DNA from: DASPXY01 sp038227745
GTDB taxonomy: Bacteria; Planctomycetota; Planctomycetia; Gemmatales; Gemmataceae
Assembly: GCA_038227745.1 (NCBI GenBank)
Contig: JBBRPS010000322.1
Coordinates: 1-10,745 of the forward strand
Direction: 5' to 3'
DNA: 10,745 bases
Positions 1 through 7,366 of the stretch are shown in pieces; positions within the stretch are counted from its first letter, which is position 1; the number at the start of each line of letters is the position of its first letter. The position numbers and the translations under genes were made by a program. The notes below the pieces were generated by a model. That model was not told where the DNA came from and made no database searches. It saw only the letters and a list, made by a program, of their open reading frames with translations.

Positions 1-240
1 CCCAGGGCGTTGCCCTCGCCCCGGCGGTCGCCGATCTCCCGGGCGATCACCAGGTATTGCTCGTGGAAGTCGATGGCCCGCTGCGGCTGGCCGAGGCCGG
101 CGTAGGCACTCCCCAGGTTGCCCAGGGCGGCGCCCTCGCCACCGCGGTCGCCGATCTCCCGGGAGATCACCAACGCCTGCTCGTGGAAGTCGATGGCCCG
201 CTGCGGCTGACCGAGGTCCGCGTAGGCCAATCCAATAGTT
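1..240 (-). repeat. 120-base tandem repeat encoding TPR units
   Basis: Bases 1-120 and 121-240 align without gaps, with about 22 differences by hand count (roughly 82 percent identity). Most differences lie in bases 50-60 and the last 20 of the unit. Each unit encodes one 40-residue TPR of the type AIDFHEQ..VI.REIGDR.GEG.ALGNLG.AY. Identity at the DNA level, not only the protein level, points to recent duplication or gene conversion. The repeat reaches the left edge, so the number of copies is unknown. Confidence 0.9.
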
Positions 241-3200
241 CCGAGCAGTTGGCCAATCAATTGCCGCTGCATCTGTTGCCGCACTTGCTCGGCCAGGAAC
301 GGTTCGAGAATTCGCAGTCCCTCACGCACCCGACCGCGGTTGCGTAGCCAGTCTGAGGAAGATCCTAGCAATTTGTAGGCCCGGTCATACGCGGCCGCCT
401 CAAATAGATGATGCCCTGCTTCCAGATACGTTTCGATCCATTGGGCCGTCCTGGCCTGTTCCTCCAGATAGGAGCCCACGCGCTGATGGGTCTCCAGACG
501 CAGCTCCTCGTCGTCCGGGTGGCGCAAGCGGACATAAGCCGCCGTCGCCGGGTGCAGCGTGAAGTGCGGCGCGTCTTCCCGTTCCACCGTCTCCAGCAGC
601 GACGTGCGGCGCAGCTCGTCCGCGGTCCGCTCGGCGGTCGCCGCGTCCTCGCCGGCATCGCCCAGGTGCGCCATCAGGCCCCACTCCCACGGCCGGCGCA
701 ACAGCGCCATGCGGTACAGCATGCGTCGCTGCCGGTCATCGAGGACATGGTCCCAGATGGCCGCCAGCAGCAGGTTCGCCCACAGCTTCTCGCGCACCAC
801 CGGCAGCACCGGCGCCACCAGCTCCTGCCACTCCCGCTCCAGATCCGCGGCGCTCGGCGGCTGCGGCAGGCGCCAGGCCCCGTGCCTCTCCTGCCGCCGC
901 AGGAATTGATGCTTCACCAGATCCTCGGCGTACTCGACGGCACGCGGATGACCGTCCAGCCGCGCCACCAGCCGGGCGCGGGTCGCGGTAGCCAGCTTCG
1001 ACAGGTGAGCAAACCAGGCCGTCAGCCGAAACAGCGCGTCGCCCGGCAGCGGCGTCACCGGCAGCAGCACGTCGCGGAAATCGTCGTTCTGATAGCGGCA
1101 GCTCGCAAGCACCCAGAGCTTGTCGCCGCCTTCCGCCAGCTCGCGCAGCAGCAGCCACAGGTTGCGCAGGCCCTCGCTGCACCAGTCGCCCAGGGCCTGC
1201 GCGTCGGGCCGCTCGGCCGTGGCGTCCGTCGGGCCGACGAGCAGCGATTCGAGGTTGTCCAGCACCAGCACCAGGCGCGGCACGTTTTGGAGAAGAACCT
1301 GAAGGAACATCGCAAACCGCTGTCTCGAGTCGTCGCCGGCGGCGCGGTCCACCTGCTGCACGACGCCTTCCCATTCGACGCCGAAGCGCTTGCGGCAGTA
1401 GTCGAGCAGTTGCCCGACCAGCGCCTCGACCGGGTTGGCGTCCTTCTCCACGCCCTCGCACCACAGGATGCAGAGGTCTCCCTTCGTCGCCTTCAGCAGC
1501 GGTGGGATGTGGAAGGCCAGCGTGGACTTGCCCAGCCCGCCCAGCCCTTGCAGCACCAGCTCGCGCTTGCTCTCGCGCAGCAGGTGGCGGCGAACCCGGT
1601 GCAGCTCGCGGCGGCGGCCAATGAAGCCGGTCCGCAGCACGCGGCGCTTGCCCAGCCCCTCGAAGGTGCGCCGCAGCGCCTGCTCCGCCTGCCGCAGCTG
1701 CACCGCGGTCGTCGGGGTGCCCAGCGGATAATCGGGACCGCGATGGTACAGGACCAGCTGCGACCACGCGAACGGATAGGTGCCGGCGCCCGCCGCCGAC
1801 GCCGGATCGCGCTGCCGCCCTTCCGCCTCGACCAGCGGCCGCAGCAGGGCCGCCCGCGCCAGCCGCACCGCCTCGCGCGTCGTCTGTCCGGCGGCCAGCG
1901 CCGCGTACAGCGTCTCCTCGGCGCGCGTGGACAGCTCATCGACAATGGGACCGCTGTAGCCGACCACCTGGGCGACCCCCTCGCGGTGCAGCCGCGCCGC
2001 CGCCGACTCGGCGCCCTCGCCCACGTCGTTGCCGTGACAGCACGCCAGGTAGAAGAACGGCGGCGGACGGTCGGGCAGCTCGCGCCGCAGTCGGGCCGCC
2101 AGGTCCTTCACCGCGACCGTCGCCGGGCCGCCGTCGTCGTCCTCGAACTGCAGCACGCCCGGGCCGCCGTGACCGCTGAAGTGAACGCCCTTCGGTTGAT
2201 GCTGCCGCAGCGTGGCGACCAGGTCGTCGAGTGTGCCCAGCTCGGTCGGCGTCATGGGGCAGTGGTCGGTCAGCGCCATCGTCAGGCGATAGCTCTCCGT
2301 CTCGTAGTGCAGGCCGCTACCCTCCGGGGCCGAGACGTTGACCACGAGCGTGAACGGTCCGGTCGGCGCCGTCAGCAGGCAGCGCTCGTCCACCTCGGCC
2401 CGCGTGCTGCGGAGCAGGTCGAGCTTGCCCTCGCGCACCAGGAACTCGCTGCCGTCGTGCAGCAACTCCCACGGAAGCTCCAGCAGGTCGTCGTCGCCGC
2501 GCAGGGCCAGCACCGGCCGGGCCGCCGCGGCGCGCGCCCGGCCCAGGCGCTCGCCGTCTTCCCCGGCAAACAGCACGTCGAAAAGGACACGGCCAACGGC
2601 GGTCGCGTCGCGGGTCAGCTCGGCGCGGTCGGCGTCGGCAGCAAGGGGAGTGCGCACCAGCCGGCGGAAAGCGCCCAGAGAGCCGGCGAAGCCGGCGGCG
2701 GTCAGAGGCGATGCCGTTCGTCGCTCCGTGCCGTCCGGATTGACGATGCGCCAGCCGTCCTCCTTGGAGGTCAGGTCGAAGGCCAGCATCTGACCCAGCG
2801 CCAGCCGGCGCAGGTCGTTCTCCGGCAGCTCCGACAGCCGGCCGATGCGCCGCGCGATCAGCTCCGCCAGCTCGCCCAGGGACAGGCCGGCCGAACGCAG
2901 CGCCTGGGCCGCGGCGAGGGCAGGCGGCAGCGGCGCCTCCTCCAGCAGCACGGGGATGACGCGGCCCAGCGGACCGTTCAGGGCCATGAAGTTCGTCCAC
3001 TCCCACTTCACCCAGGGGCGTTCGAGGCTGCGCGGCGTGATGACCAGGAGGAGGAAACGACTGCGGCGCAGGCCGTCGGCGCTGAGGGCGTCCACGAAAT
3101 TGTCCTGCTCCGGCAGCTCGCGCTCGTCGAACCAGGGGTTCAAGCCCTTGGCGCGCAGCGCATCGCGCAGCTGCCGTACCCACGGCTTGTCCGCGGAATG

Positions 3201-3245
3201 GTGGGACAGGAAGACGTCGAACGGCTGGGGGGCGGTGTCGGTCAT
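1..3245 (-). CDS. TIR-CHAT-NB-ARC-TPR STAND protein (3' end outside window)
   Basis: Hand translation from ATG at 3245-3243 stays open for 1081 codons to the left edge, so the C-terminus is missing. Domains in order: TIR, residues about 8-130 (DVFLSHHSADK, then PWVKWEW with E82 as the likely NADase glutamate); a CHAT caspase-like protease, about 210-505 (HFSGHGG with H359; LACCHG with C402 as candidate nucleophile); an NB-ARC/STAND NTPase, about 540-780 (Walker A GLGGLGKST 567-575, Walker B LVLVLDN with D663, sensor-like WVLASCRY, GHP at 765-767); a winged-helix-like segment to about 930; then TPRs from about 1000. Families of this kind couple ligand sensing by repeats to effector activation, often in phage defence or regulated cell death; that role is inferred here. 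A GAGG lies 8 bases before the ATG, and TIR begins almost at once, which supports this start. The upstream unit is separated by a terminator, so this gene is probably transcribed alone. Confidence 0.92.
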   Translation of the reverse strand, partial: MTDTAPQPFDVFLSHHSADKPWVRQLRDALRAKGLNPWFDERELPEQDNFVDALSADGLRRSRFLLLVITPRSLERPWVKWEWTNFMALNGPLGRVIPVLLEEAPLPPALAAAQALRSAGLSLGELAELIARRIGRLSELPENDLRRLALGQMLAFDLTSKEDGWRIVNPDGTERRTASPLTAAGFAGSLGAFRRLVRTPLAADADRAELTRDATAVGRVLFDVLFAGEDGERLGRARAAAARPVLALRGDDDLLELPWELLHDGSEFLVREGKLDLLRSTRAEVDERCLLTAPTGPFTLVVNVSAPEGSGLHYETESYRLTMALTDHCPMTPTELGTLDDLVATLRQHQPKGVHFSGHGGPGVLQFEDDDGGPATVAVKDLAARLRRELPDRPPPFFYLACCHGNDVGEGAESAAARLHREGVAQVVGYSGPIVDELSTRAEETLYAALAAGQTTREAVRLARAALLRPLVEAEGRQRDPASAAGAGTYPFAWSQLVLYHRGPDYPLGTPTTAVQLRQAEQALRRTFEGLGKRRVLRTGFIGRRRELHRVRRHLLRESKRELVLQGLGGLGKSTLAFHIPPLLKATKGDLCILWCEGVEKDANPVEALVGQLLDYCRKRFGVEWEGVVQQVDRAAGDDSRQRFAMFLQVLLQNVPRLVLVLDNLESLLVGPTDATAERPDAQALGDWCSEGLRNLWLLLRELAEGGDKLWVLASCRYQNDDFRDVLLPVTPLPGDALFRLTAWFAHLSKLATATRARLVARLDGHPRAVEYAEDLVKHQFLRRQERHGAWRLPQPPSAADLEREWQELVAPVLPVVREKLWANLLLAAIWDHVLDDRQRRMLYRMALLRRPWEWGLMAHLGDAGEDAATAERTADELRRTSLLETVEREDAPHFTLHPATAAYVRLRHPDDEELRLETHQRVGSYLEEQARTAQWIETYLEAGHHLFEAAAYDRAYKLLGSSSDWLRNRGRVREGLRILEPFLAEQVRQQMQRQLIGQLLGTIGLAYADLGQPQRAIDFHEQALVISREIGDRGGEGAALGNLGSAYAGLGQPQRAIDFHEQYLVIAREIGDRRGEGNAL

Positions 3246-3250
3246 GGGGG

Positions 3251-3291
3251 TAACCTCGGTGATTCCGGGGACCGCAGGCCGCCCGATTATG
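3251..3291 (-). promoter_or_regulatory. Possible promoter and RBS of the TIR-CHAT gene
   Basis: On the minus strand CATAAT (3291-3286) matches the sigma70 -10 box at five of six positions and would start transcription about 35 bases before the ATG at 3245. I see no convincing -35 at 16-18 bases. A short Shine-Dalgarno GAGG (3257-3254) sits 8 bases before the ATG. Tentative. Confidence 0.25.
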
Positions 3292-3358
3292 ACAGGGTTG
3301 TGCGCCGCTGGCGAGAAAAACCGGCATGGTTCAAACGGAGGCGGATCCGGGTAGCGCT

Positions 3359-3423
3359 CTTTGTGGGGCCGGTTGGCAACCGGCCGGTCTTGGCCTGGCC
3401 GGTTGCCAACCGGCCCCACAAAG
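3359..3423. repeat. Perfect 27-base inverted repeat, 11-base loop
   Basis: Arms 3359-3385 and 3397-3423 are exact reverse complements. Each arm contains a smaller palindrome of the form GGCCGGTTG-N-CAACCGGCC, so the locus can fold as one long cruciform or as two short hairpins. The centre base is G in the left copy and C in the right, as expected for inverted copies. The same core recurs at 10501-10583. The word GGCATGGTTCA lies upstream at 3323-3333, as it does inside the arms of the element near 10470, so the two are members of one dispersed family. It lies between the operon terminator and the TIR-CHAT gene. Confidence 0.93.
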
Positions 3424-3446
3424 AAAAACCCGCCCTGAAGGACGGG
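3424..3446 (-). terminator. Intrinsic terminator of the four-gene run
   Basis: Read on the minus strand: CCCGTCC, loop TTCA, GGGCGGG, then TTTTTCTTT. The stem has seven pairs including one G-U wobble in RNA, followed directly by the T run. It begins about 60 bases after the stop codon of the 3507-4052 gene and is oriented to end its transcript. Confidence 0.75.
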
Positions 3447-3465
3447 CCTGCACCGCTCCGCGGCA

Positions 3466-3483
3466 AGCCCGCTGAAGCGGGCT
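3466..3483. repeat. Short TGAA/TTCA-loop hairpin
   Basis: AGCCCGC-TGAA-GCGGGCT is a perfect seven-base stem with a four-base loop, 23 bases after the stop of the 3507-4052 gene. It lacks a T run of its own. The loop matches that of the terminator at 3424-3446 in the same orientation, so the two look like related hairpins. It may protect the transcript's 3' end or belong to a dispersed hairpin family. Confidence 0.7.
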
Positions 3484-3506
3484 GCAAAACCGGGGCGCCA
3501 ACCCGG

Positions 3507-4052
3507 TCAGTCCTGTCCCCGACCGACCTCCAGCCAGAGCCGGGCACGCGCGGTCAGCTCGTCCAGTTCCTCCTGCTCCCGCGCCTGGCCGGGCGGAGCC
3601 TCCGGCCCGTCGGCCCGGCGCAACCCTTGCCGCAGCGTCCGCACTTCCGCAAGCCGCTCCTTCAGCGTGGCGACCTCGCGCCGCAGCTTCTCGGCCTGCT
3701 GCCGCAGCTGCCCCAGCGCCGCCGGCGCCGCCTTCTGCTTCTCCATCAGATACAGCGTCCGCGCGGTCGTGGCCGCCTCGCCGTGCTTTTCATCGAGCCG
3801 GTCCCGCAGTTTGCGCTCGGCGGCGGCCAGTCCCTTCCGGACGTCCTCGACCGTGGGAGGCGGTCGTGGACCGGCGTCCGGAGTGGCCCGCGTCTCGGCC
3901 GCGAACAGCTTCCAAACATTCACCTGCGGCGCAGCCAGGTTGCCACCGACGAAGCCGAGGCCAAACACCACCAGGAGGACCACGGCGCCCGCGCTGAGGC
4001 GACGCCGCTGTTTTTCGGTGGAGGGCAGGACAGGCGAAACGCGCTCGGTCAT
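3507..4052 (-). CDS. Small single-pass membrane coiled-coil protein
   Basis: 181 residues, no family recognised. Residues 1-19 are basic and polar (MTERVSPVLPSTEKQRRRL), followed by a hydrophobic segment at about 20-42 (AGAVVLLVVFGLGFVGGNLA). The likely topology is a short cytoplasmic tail, one membrane helix and an extracytoplasmic C-terminal part. Residues about 65-175 are rich in E, K, R, L and A in heptad-like spacing, consistent with a coiled coil. GGAGG lies 8 bases before the ATG, in the 16-base gap after the ABC gene's stop, so the two genes are almost certainly co-transcribed and perhaps translationally coupled. Last gene before the terminator. By position it may be an accessory or adaptor subunit of the ABC protein (inference); coiled-coil partners such as MacA serve MacB exporters, but this protein shows none of the lipoyl or barrel features of MacA. 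Confidence 0.85.
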   Translation of the reverse strand: MTERVSPVLPSTEKQRRRLSAGAVVLLVVFGLGFVGGNLAAPQVNVWKLFAAETRATPDAGPRPPPTVEDVRKGLAAAERKLRDRLDEKHGEAATTARTLYLMEKQKAAPAALGQLRQQAEKLRREVATLKERLAEVRTLRQGLRRADGPEAPPGQAREQEELDELTARARLWLEVGRGQD

Positions 4053-4068
4053 GACAGTATCCTCCGAA

Positions 4069-7000
4069 TCACTCGCGGCGGCGCAGGGCCTCGGCAGGCA
4101 TCAGGCGGCAAGCACGACGGGCCGGCAGCCAGACCCCCAGCAAGGTAAACGCCACGGCAACCAGGCCGACGACCGCCGGCAGCCACAGCAGGCCGGGCTG
4201 CAAGGACCAACCTTCGGTGAAGGCCGGATCGCGAATGCCCAGGGCCTGCCCCGCCACGCCGCGGAACCAGCGCTCGCAGGCGACGTAGATCAGCAGCGCC
4301 AGGCCGAACCCCGCGACCGCCATCAGCACCCCCTGCACCAGGAACACGCGCAGCACGTCGCGCGACGATACCCCCAGCGACCGCAGGATGCCGATCTCCC
4401 AGCACTTCGACTGGATGTTCAGCATCGTGGTCAGGCCCACGGTGACCGCGGCAATGAGCGCACAACCCGCCGCGAAGAACAGGACCACACCGAGAAGCAC
4501 CCGCCCCAGCCGCCGCAGCTCCGCCTGCTCGGCCAGGTGGTCCTCCGTCTCGTAACCCAGGGCCCGCAGCCTCCGCACCAGCCCCTCGACCTCCGCCGTG
4601 CTGGGGGCGAACAGATTGCAGCGGCGATAGCCGGCGGCGCGGCTCGTCTCCAGCGGCGAGCGAAACTGCTGGCGAACCTCGTCGTATTCGAGGCGGCGAC
4701 CCTGCCAGAGGTACACGTCGCGCACCAGGCGGTGGGGCACGTAGGCGCGCTCCTTTGCGGTGAGGCCGACGAGCCTGAGCCGGACGGCGATCTCCTCGCC
4801 GCGCCCGGCCGCGTCGCGCGGCAGCTTGACGTGAATGCTGTCGCCGATCTTCCACCCGCGCGACTGCGCCCACGCGACCGGCACAACCGCATCCTGTGCA
4901 TCCTCGCCGCCGAGCCAGCGCCCCGCGGTCAGGCCCGCGGCGAACCGCTCCGGGTCGGCGGCCTCGGTGCCGACGAACGTCAGGTCAGCGCCACCGGCGC
5001 GAACGATCAGCGGGGCGTGGGCTGCCGCCGACTCGAAGGTCGGCGGCAGCGCGCTCAACAGGCGCACGACCTCCCCGGTCACCGCGCCGTCGCTGGTTTT
5101 CGTGTCCCGGATGCGGTAGCGGAGCAGCCGGCGCTCGCGCAGCGGCGTCAGCGGCTTCAGGCCGGTCCCGGTCCCTTCGAGCAACTTGACGGCGGAGGCA
5201 TACGCGGCCGCGTCCGGAAACTGGACCTCGACGCCACGGCGGATCGAAGGGGGCAGCTCCGCCGCCGCGCCGGCAAAGGCCAGCGCGCGGAACAGGTCGC
5301 CCGGGTCGAAGGCAAGCCAGCGCAGCGTCTCCACGGTGGCCAGTCCCGTGGGCAACTCCGGCGCGTCCTCCGGCAGGCGATAGGCGCGGGCGTGGCGAGG
5401 CACCGATCCATCGCCGCGCACGCCGACCCAGCCAGGCTTGCGCCCGCGCGGATCGTCCACCCGTTCCCAGCGAGGATCCGCCGGCTCCCAGGCCACGAGG
5501 GACTGGCCGCCCACCCGCGCCCGGTAGACGTTGACGACGCGGACGCCGTCGAGCCGGCGCAGGACCGGCACGGCCTTCGCCTCCGCGGCCTCATGCGTGA
5601 GCGCAGCCCAGACCGGGCCTCGTGCCTCCAGGACGGTCAGCTCGCCTGCCCGCGTGCTGGTGAGCTGATAGCCCTTCAGCTCCTCCTCGACTCGCTCCGC
5701 GTGCGCCGCCGGAGAGTAGGCGATGGCGCAGGGAAATGTCAGCGTCCGCTCGCCAGCGCCCGCCCTATCCAGCTCCAGCAGCTTGCCCTGGCACCAGAAG
5801 TCGAGCCGCGCCGCCACGTCCAGCGGCACATAGGCTTGCTCCTGCCGGTCCCGCGCCAGCACGCCGACAATGCGAAGGGCGAGGCGCTCCACCTGGTCGC
5901 GGCGGTCCAGGCGGCGCGTGACCTCCACGGTGAGCAACGGTACGGACGGCCCGCTCGCCCCCAGAGTACCGCCGAGCCGCTCCAGCAAGCGCCTGCCGAG
6001 GACGACCTCGCCGGCGGCGGCGACCGGACGGCCCCAGGCCAGACGGGTTGCCGCCAGCCGCGGGTCGTCCGGCAGCACCGCGCAAACGGGGGCCAGGCGT
6101 GTACTGTCCGCGCCGGCGAGACTGACGCGAGCGTTCAGCTGAATGCAGGGATAGGCCGTCGCGACGTGCAACGTCCCGGCCAGGCGGCGAACGCGCTCCG
6201 CCGTGAAGCGGAGGTCCGCCGCCGGGGCCTGGGCGATGACGTGCCTGTGGTCGGAGGCGTCCAGGGCCGCGCTCTGCGTGTGGTAGATGCGCTCGGCGCA
6301 GATTCCGAGCAGCAGCGCGTTACAGGCAGCGATGGCGAGGATCAGGGTGGTGATCCCGGCGGACGTGCGCCGGTGCAGCAGGTCCGAGACCGCGTACCAC
6401 CACCGGATGCGCAGGTTCATCCGCGGCGCGCGGGAGTCGGTGGCCCCGACGCTCTGCGGGCGCGGCTTCGCGCCGGCCGCGCGGGGCAGCTCCTCCTCGG
6501 TGCAGCCGCCCCCGGGCAGCAGCCGGATCAGCCGGTCGGCGTAGCGCCGGGCCAGCTCCTCGTTGTGCGTGACCAGCACGACGGGACGGTGAGTGCGATC
6601 GACCAGCGTGCGGAACAGCTTCATCATGCGGTCGCCGTTGTCCGGGTCGAGCGAGCCCGTCGGCTCGTCGGCGAGGATCACCGCGGCCCTGGACGCAAAG
6701 GCCCGTGCCACCGCAACCCGCTGCTGCTGTCCGCCGGAAAGGGCCGCGGGAAGCCGCGCCATCTCGTTGTCCTTCAGGCCCACGCACTGGAGCAAGGGGT
6801 GGGCGCGGTCCTGGGCCTCTGGGCGGGACACGCCCCGGATGAGCAGCGGCAGGGCGACGTTGTCCAGGGCCGAGAGGTGCGGGACGAGGTTCAGCGACTG
6901 GAAGATGCACGCGACATGGCCGGCGCGGTGCCGGCGCAGCTCAGCCCCCTCCGCGGCCGGCAGCGGCACTCCCGCGAAGACGATGGTCCCACGGGTCGGG

Positions 7001-7356
7001 ACGTCCTGCCCCGCGAGCAGGCTCAGCAGCGTGGACTTGCCGCAGCCGCTGGACCCAACGATGGCACTCACCCCGCGCTCGATCCGGAGCGTGTGGCCCG
7101 CGAGCTGCAAGGCGACTACCTCGCCCCCTCCGGCTTGCGGATAGGCCCTGGTCACGTCCTCCACCACGAACAGCTCCGGACGGGCCGCCGGCTGAGGGCA
7201 CACGGCGTCCGGCTCCGCGTCGTTCGGCATGGAAGGCCCGTGACCGTCCGTGTCGGGGGCTGCCGGGGGGCAGGCATTCCCGGCGGCGAACCGCTTCCGC
7301 AGGGCAGGCCATGCGGAACACAGGGCGGCCACGACGTTATTAATCAGGCGCTTCAT
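4069..7356 (-). CDS. MacB-like fused ABC ATPase/FtsX permease, enlarged
   Basis: 1095 residues. After about 60 linker-like residues comes an ABC ATPase (about 62-282): Walker A GSSGCGKST 101-109, Q-loop Q153, signature LSGGQQQ 206-212, Walker B VILADEPTG with D230 and E231, switch H264. This is typical of the LolD/MacB family. The permease half follows: one helix at about 332-353, a soluble stretch of about 590 residues, then helices at about 953-975, 1004-1027 and 1056-1077, ending as an FtsX-type domain (SKCWEIGILRSLGVS, PARRACRLMPAEALR). That is MacB topology (one plus three helices), but E. coli MacB is about 650 residues. The extra length is extracytoplasmic and contains two related modules, about 431-530 and 801-893. 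Such proteins use ATP to drive extracytoplasmic movement for export, lipoprotein release or signalling rather than transport across the membrane; the substrate is unknown. All ATPase motifs are intact. GAGGAG lies 7 bases before the ATG, and the upstream gene ends 10 bases away. Confidence 0.93.
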   Translation of the reverse strand: MKRLINNVVAALCSAWPALRKRFAAGNACPPAAPDTDGHGPSMPNDAEPDAVCPQPAARPELFVVEDVTRAYPQAGGGEVVALQLAGHTLRIERGVSAIVGSSGCGKSTLLSLLAGQDVPTRGTIVFAGVPLPAAEGAELRRHRAGHVACIFQSLNLVPHLSALDNVALPLLIRGVSRPEAQDRAHPLLQCVGLKDNEMARLPAALSGGQQQRVAVARAFASRAAVILADEPTGSLDPDNGDRMMKLFRTLVDRTHRPVVLVTHNEELARRYADRLIRLLPGGGCTEEELPRAAGAKPRPQSVGATDSRAPRMNLRIRWWYAVSDLLHRRTSAGITTLILAIAACNALLLGICAERIYHTQSAALDASDHRHVIAQAPAADLRFTAERVRRLAGTLHVATAYPCIQLNARVSLAGADSTRLAPVCAVLPDDPRLAATRLAWGRPVAAAGEVVLGRRLLERLGGTLGASGPSVPLLTVEVTRRLDRRDQVERLALRIVGVLARDRQEQAYVPLDVAARLDFWCQGKLLELDRAGAGERTLTFPCAIAYSPAAHAERVEEELKGYQLTSTRAGELTVLEARGPVWAALTHEAAEAKAVPVLRRLDGVRVVNVYRARVGGQSLVAWEPADPRWERVDDPRGRKPGWVGVRGDGSVPRHARAYRLPEDAPELPTGLATVETLRWLAFDPGDLFRALAFAGAAAELPPSIRRGVEVQFPDAAAYASAVKLLEGTGTGLKPLTPLRERRLLRYRIRDTKTSDGAVTGEVVRLLSALPPTFESAAAHAPLIVRAGGADLTFVGTEAADPERFAAGLTAGRWLGGEDAQDAVVPVAWAQSRGWKIGDSIHVKLPRDAAGRGEEIAVRLRLVGLTAKERAYVPHRLVRDVYLWQGRRLEYDEVRQQFRSPLETSRAAGYRRCNLFAPSTAEVEGLVRRLRALGYETEDHLAEQAELRRLGRVLLGVVLFFAAGCALIAAVTVGLTTMLNIQSKCWEIGILRSLGVSSRDVLRVFLVQGVLMAVAGFGLALLIYVACERWFRGVAGQALGIRDPAFTEGWSLQPGLLWLPAVVGLVAVAFTLLGVWLPARRACRLMPAEALRRRE

Positions 7357-7366
7357 CGGCGACTCC

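Noticed and set aside
408..4148. A 1246-codon open frame on the plus strand
   Set aside because: It runs antisense to the TIR-CHAT gene, crosses the intergenic palindrome and terminator, and enters the next gene. Its protein is rich in Q, R, A, H and P with no domain, typical of an antisense shadow in GC-rich DNA.
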